Positions 62,149-64,000 of a stretch of DNA of 64,000 nt are shown here, in pieces. The DNA comes from Deinococcus arcticus (GTDB taxonomy: Bacteria > Deinococcota > Deinococci > Deinococcales > Deinococcaceae): positions 62,001 to 126,000 of the forward strand of contig NZ_PYSV01000013.1 of the NCBI RefSeq assembly GCF_003028415.1, given 5' to 3'. Under the pieces are notes generated by a model. That model ran no database searches, was not told the DNA's origin, and was given only the letters and a program-made list of their open reading frames with translations. The position numbers were made by a program, and so were the translations under genes. The stretch's first letter is position 1. The number at the start of each line of letters is the position of its first letter.

Positions 62149-64000
62149 ATGATTCCGTCGAGAAAGCCGATGACAACGCCCACTTCCAAAGTCGAACGCG
62201 ACCAACTCCGCCGTCGCATTGAAGGGGCCTCCCACGGCCATGTCCTGGTCATCGTCGCCCCTCCTGGCTCTGGGAAGAGCAAGGCGATGTACGAAGCTGT
62301 ATATGACATGGTCCTAGACCCGGACCTTCTCCTCTTTCGCCGGTTCCGGGCGCTTTGGGCGACACATGGCACCCAAGAGAAGACTGACCCGAAAGACAGC
62401 ACCAGGGTGCGGAGAGCTCTGGGGCAAGAGGCGCGGGAACATCTGTCTGGCTTACTGAATCCCAGACTGAGCTTCCTGACTTACGACCCGTTCGAGCCAG
62501 CTTGGGAGGTCGTGAATGTCCTCTACGGCCGGGACTACTGCGCCGCCAACCAGATTGATTACGAACAGCAGTTCACCACGTCCCGGAACAGTGTGGTGTC
62601 GGTTATCAGCCATGCGCATCTGCCTATGGTCCTGAACAACCCGTCCAACCCGAACTATCAAAAGCTTAAAGACGTATCACTCATCGTCATCGATGAAGAC
62701 CCCACGAGCTCATTCATCTACACGCTGGGGGCAGCACGCAAGGACCCGACCGTCACCGCGAACAGCCCGATCACCCGGGATTTCCTCCAGACACGCCAGT
62801 CCCTGGGGCAGGCTGGGAATATCGAACAGGCCATTTTGCGTCTCATGGACAGGGCGACTACTGGTGCATTCGATGCCGAGGCTGAGCACGTAACCAACCG
62901 ACGACGGAAGTCGACGTCTTACAGTCTGACTGGCGCTGCATTCTGGAAAGCACTGGCCCAGGAGCTCGATGGGGCCGTGCCTGATTTCCGCCACTTCCAG
63001 GACAGTCTTCGCGCAGCTGTTGACACCGACACAGAGCGAATTCCCGCAGATTTCTTCGCCGCCTTCACAGAGGACCTGGCTTCTCCCAAAGCGGAAAGCG
63101 CCCGGTTCGGGTTGACCTGGATCAAAGCAGCGGACCACACCATCAGGGGAATGCAGTTCCGAGGGGACGTGCTCCGGCGTATTCCGAGGGACACCCCACC
63201 CATCGTTGTTCTGGACGCTTATGCCAGTCGGGAACTGCGGCAGTACGAGCGACTGTTCCCCAATCATACGGTGACCTATGTCGAGGAGTGGCCCTTTACC
63301 CCGCTGGACATTGAACACACCACAGACCTTGACGACGCTGAGGACGAAGGAGAAGTCGATCTTGGAATCGACCGTGTGAATCTCGTGGCCGGGAAGCAGC
63401 CGCAGCTCCGCAACTATCTGATGGCCGAGACGGGCGAACTGACGCGGGGGCATCCTGCGGGAACCTTGATGCTGTCGTACCGGAATGTCATCAAGCACCT
63501 GGAAGACCCAGAACTCCAGGCCCGCTGGTCTTGGCGGTCATCACCCCCTCTGACTGCGCTTCCACCGAAGGCCGTCGAGACCATGTGGTGGTTCAGCGGA
63601 CGGGGCATCAACTCGTTCGACGGGCGGCATGTGGTGGCCTGGCATCCCCCCCACCGTCCCGTTACCTACAGGTGGCACACGATGGCTGCTCTGGCCCCCC
63701 ACTCACCATCCGACCGGAACCAGCTGGCGCGACACGCTTTCCAGAGCGAACTGCTGCAAATGCTCCACCGTGGTAGACAGACCAATTATCCTGTGGGTAC
63801 ACCCGACCGCCCCCGCGTCGTCCTGTTCTTCCATCCTGGAGAGCTTCCCCCCACCTGGGCGACGACCCGGCCTTTTCAGCCTCAGCTCCGCTTCAGTCGC
63901 CATGCCAAGAATCCGCTCCACCCTGCGGCGGTCCAGGCCATCGCAGCTGAGCTTCACGCACTCCTTGGCGGCGTCCCGCAGGCCTGTCTGGCAGGGCTGG
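62149..64000 (+). CDS. P-loop ATPase/helicase-like protein (3' end outside window)
   Basis: The frame is open from 62149 to the window end, at least 617 aa. It has a Walker A motif VIVAPPGSGKSKAM about residue 38-50 and a Walker B/DExx-like VSLIVIDEDPTSS near residue 180, with SVVSVISHAHL between, as in SF2 helicases. Later parts (IVVLDAYASRELRQY, an acidic run DLDDAEDEGEVDL, TMWWFSGRGIN) are not recognised. ATG 62149 or ATG 62170 may be the start; neither has a strong ribosome site. Base composition is less GC-rich than the core genes, fitting an accessory region. The role (defence, replication or mobile element) is open. Confidence 0.7.
   Translation, partial: MIPSRKPMTTPTSKVERDQLRRRIEGASHGHVLVIVAPPGSGKSKAMYEAVYDMVLDPDLLLFRRFRALWATHGTQEKTDPKDSTRVRRALGQEAREHLSGLLNPRLSFLTYDPFEPAWEVVNVLYGRDYCAANQIDYEQQFTTSRNSVVSVISHAHLPMVLNNPSNPNYQKLKDVSLIVIDEDPTSSFIYTLGAARKDPTVTANSPITRDFLQTRQSLGQAGNIEQAILRLMDRATTGAFDAEAEHVTNRRRKSTSYSLTGAAFWKALAQELDGAVPDFRHFQDSLRAAVDTDTERIPADFFAAFTEDLASPKAESARFGLTWIKAADHTIRGMQFRGDVLRRIPRDTPPIVVLDAYASRELRQYERLFPNHTVTYVEEWPFTPLDIEHTTDLDDAEDEGEVDLGIDRVNLVAGKQPQLRNYLMAETGELTRGHPAGTLMLSYRNVIKHLEDPELQARWSWRSSPPLTALPPKAVETMWWFSGRGINSFDGRHVVAWHPPHRPVTYRWHTMAALAPHSPSDRNQLARHAFQSELLQMLHRGRQTNYPVGTPDRPRVVLFFHPGELPPTWATTRPFQPQLRFSRHAKNPLHPAAVQAIAAELHALLGGVPQACLAGL

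Overview
The window is high-GC bacterial DNA that reads as Deinococcus. The evidence is a Thermus/Deinococcus-style pilMNO-(P/W)-Q operon, a bacterial Ro60 gene (rsr) with Y RNA-like genes beside it, many apparently leaderless genes (a TANNNT box 5-7 nt before ATG or GTG), and a dispersed intergenic repeat that resembles the small non-coding repeats of deinococci. This is inference; no 16S gene is present.

Layout. 1-4.7 kb: end of a cytochrome c maturation operon (ccmF, ccmG, ccmH, ccmI fused to a c-type cytochrome), then a Rieske protein and a GNAT enzyme. 5-16 kb: housekeeping genes (methionine aminopeptidase, PfkB sugar kinase, HD-GYP protein, Mug glycosylase, sulfite-oxidase-like enzyme, ParB-like protein, leucyl aminopeptidase, Asp23/Gls24 protein with its DhaL/FakA partner). 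15.9-21.2 kb: an RNA locus leading into rsr. It holds five copies of a Y RNA-like Ro60-binding signature (GRGCCGA, 10-11 nt, TTAY). Two are free hairpins placed just before tRNA genes; three sit in the anticodon-arm position of tRNA-shaped RNAs. One chimera is split by a 2.36-kb IS66-type element (8-bp target duplication) that carries AT-rich passenger genes. 21.3-25.3 kb: 5'-nucleotidase lipoprotein, murF, a lipoprotein. 25.7-31.6 kb: type IV pilus/competence operon behind a perfect palindrome. 31.7-35.5 kb: aroC, aroK, aroB, aroQ and a CPCC protein. 35.7-36.5 kb: rplM-rpsI. 36.6-47.1 kb: ABM-domain membrane protein, NfeD and SPFH pair, duplicated ABC ATPase, two HAD phosphatases, rplS, a helical protein, GNAT, lipB-lipA; then a CBS-domain protein to 48.1 kb.

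48.1-64.0 kb is an accessory region that starts beside a degenerate tRNA. It holds a PrsW-type membrane protease with two small partners, then a Type I restriction-modification operon of unusual make-up: hsdM, an hsdS fused to an ImmA/IrrE-type metallopeptidase, an ArdC-like metallopeptidase, an Mrr-type nuclease, hsdR and a YgjP-like metallopeptidase, all overlapping or 1 nt apart. After about 640 bp without a gene, a large P-loop ATPase gene runs off the window end.

The two strongest points are the Ro60/Y RNA/tRNA-chimera locus and the restriction operon with three HExxH proteins. The dispersed intergenic repeat (four full or near-full copies, two partial) has compensatory changes in its stem, which suggests it acts as a structured RNA or DNA element.
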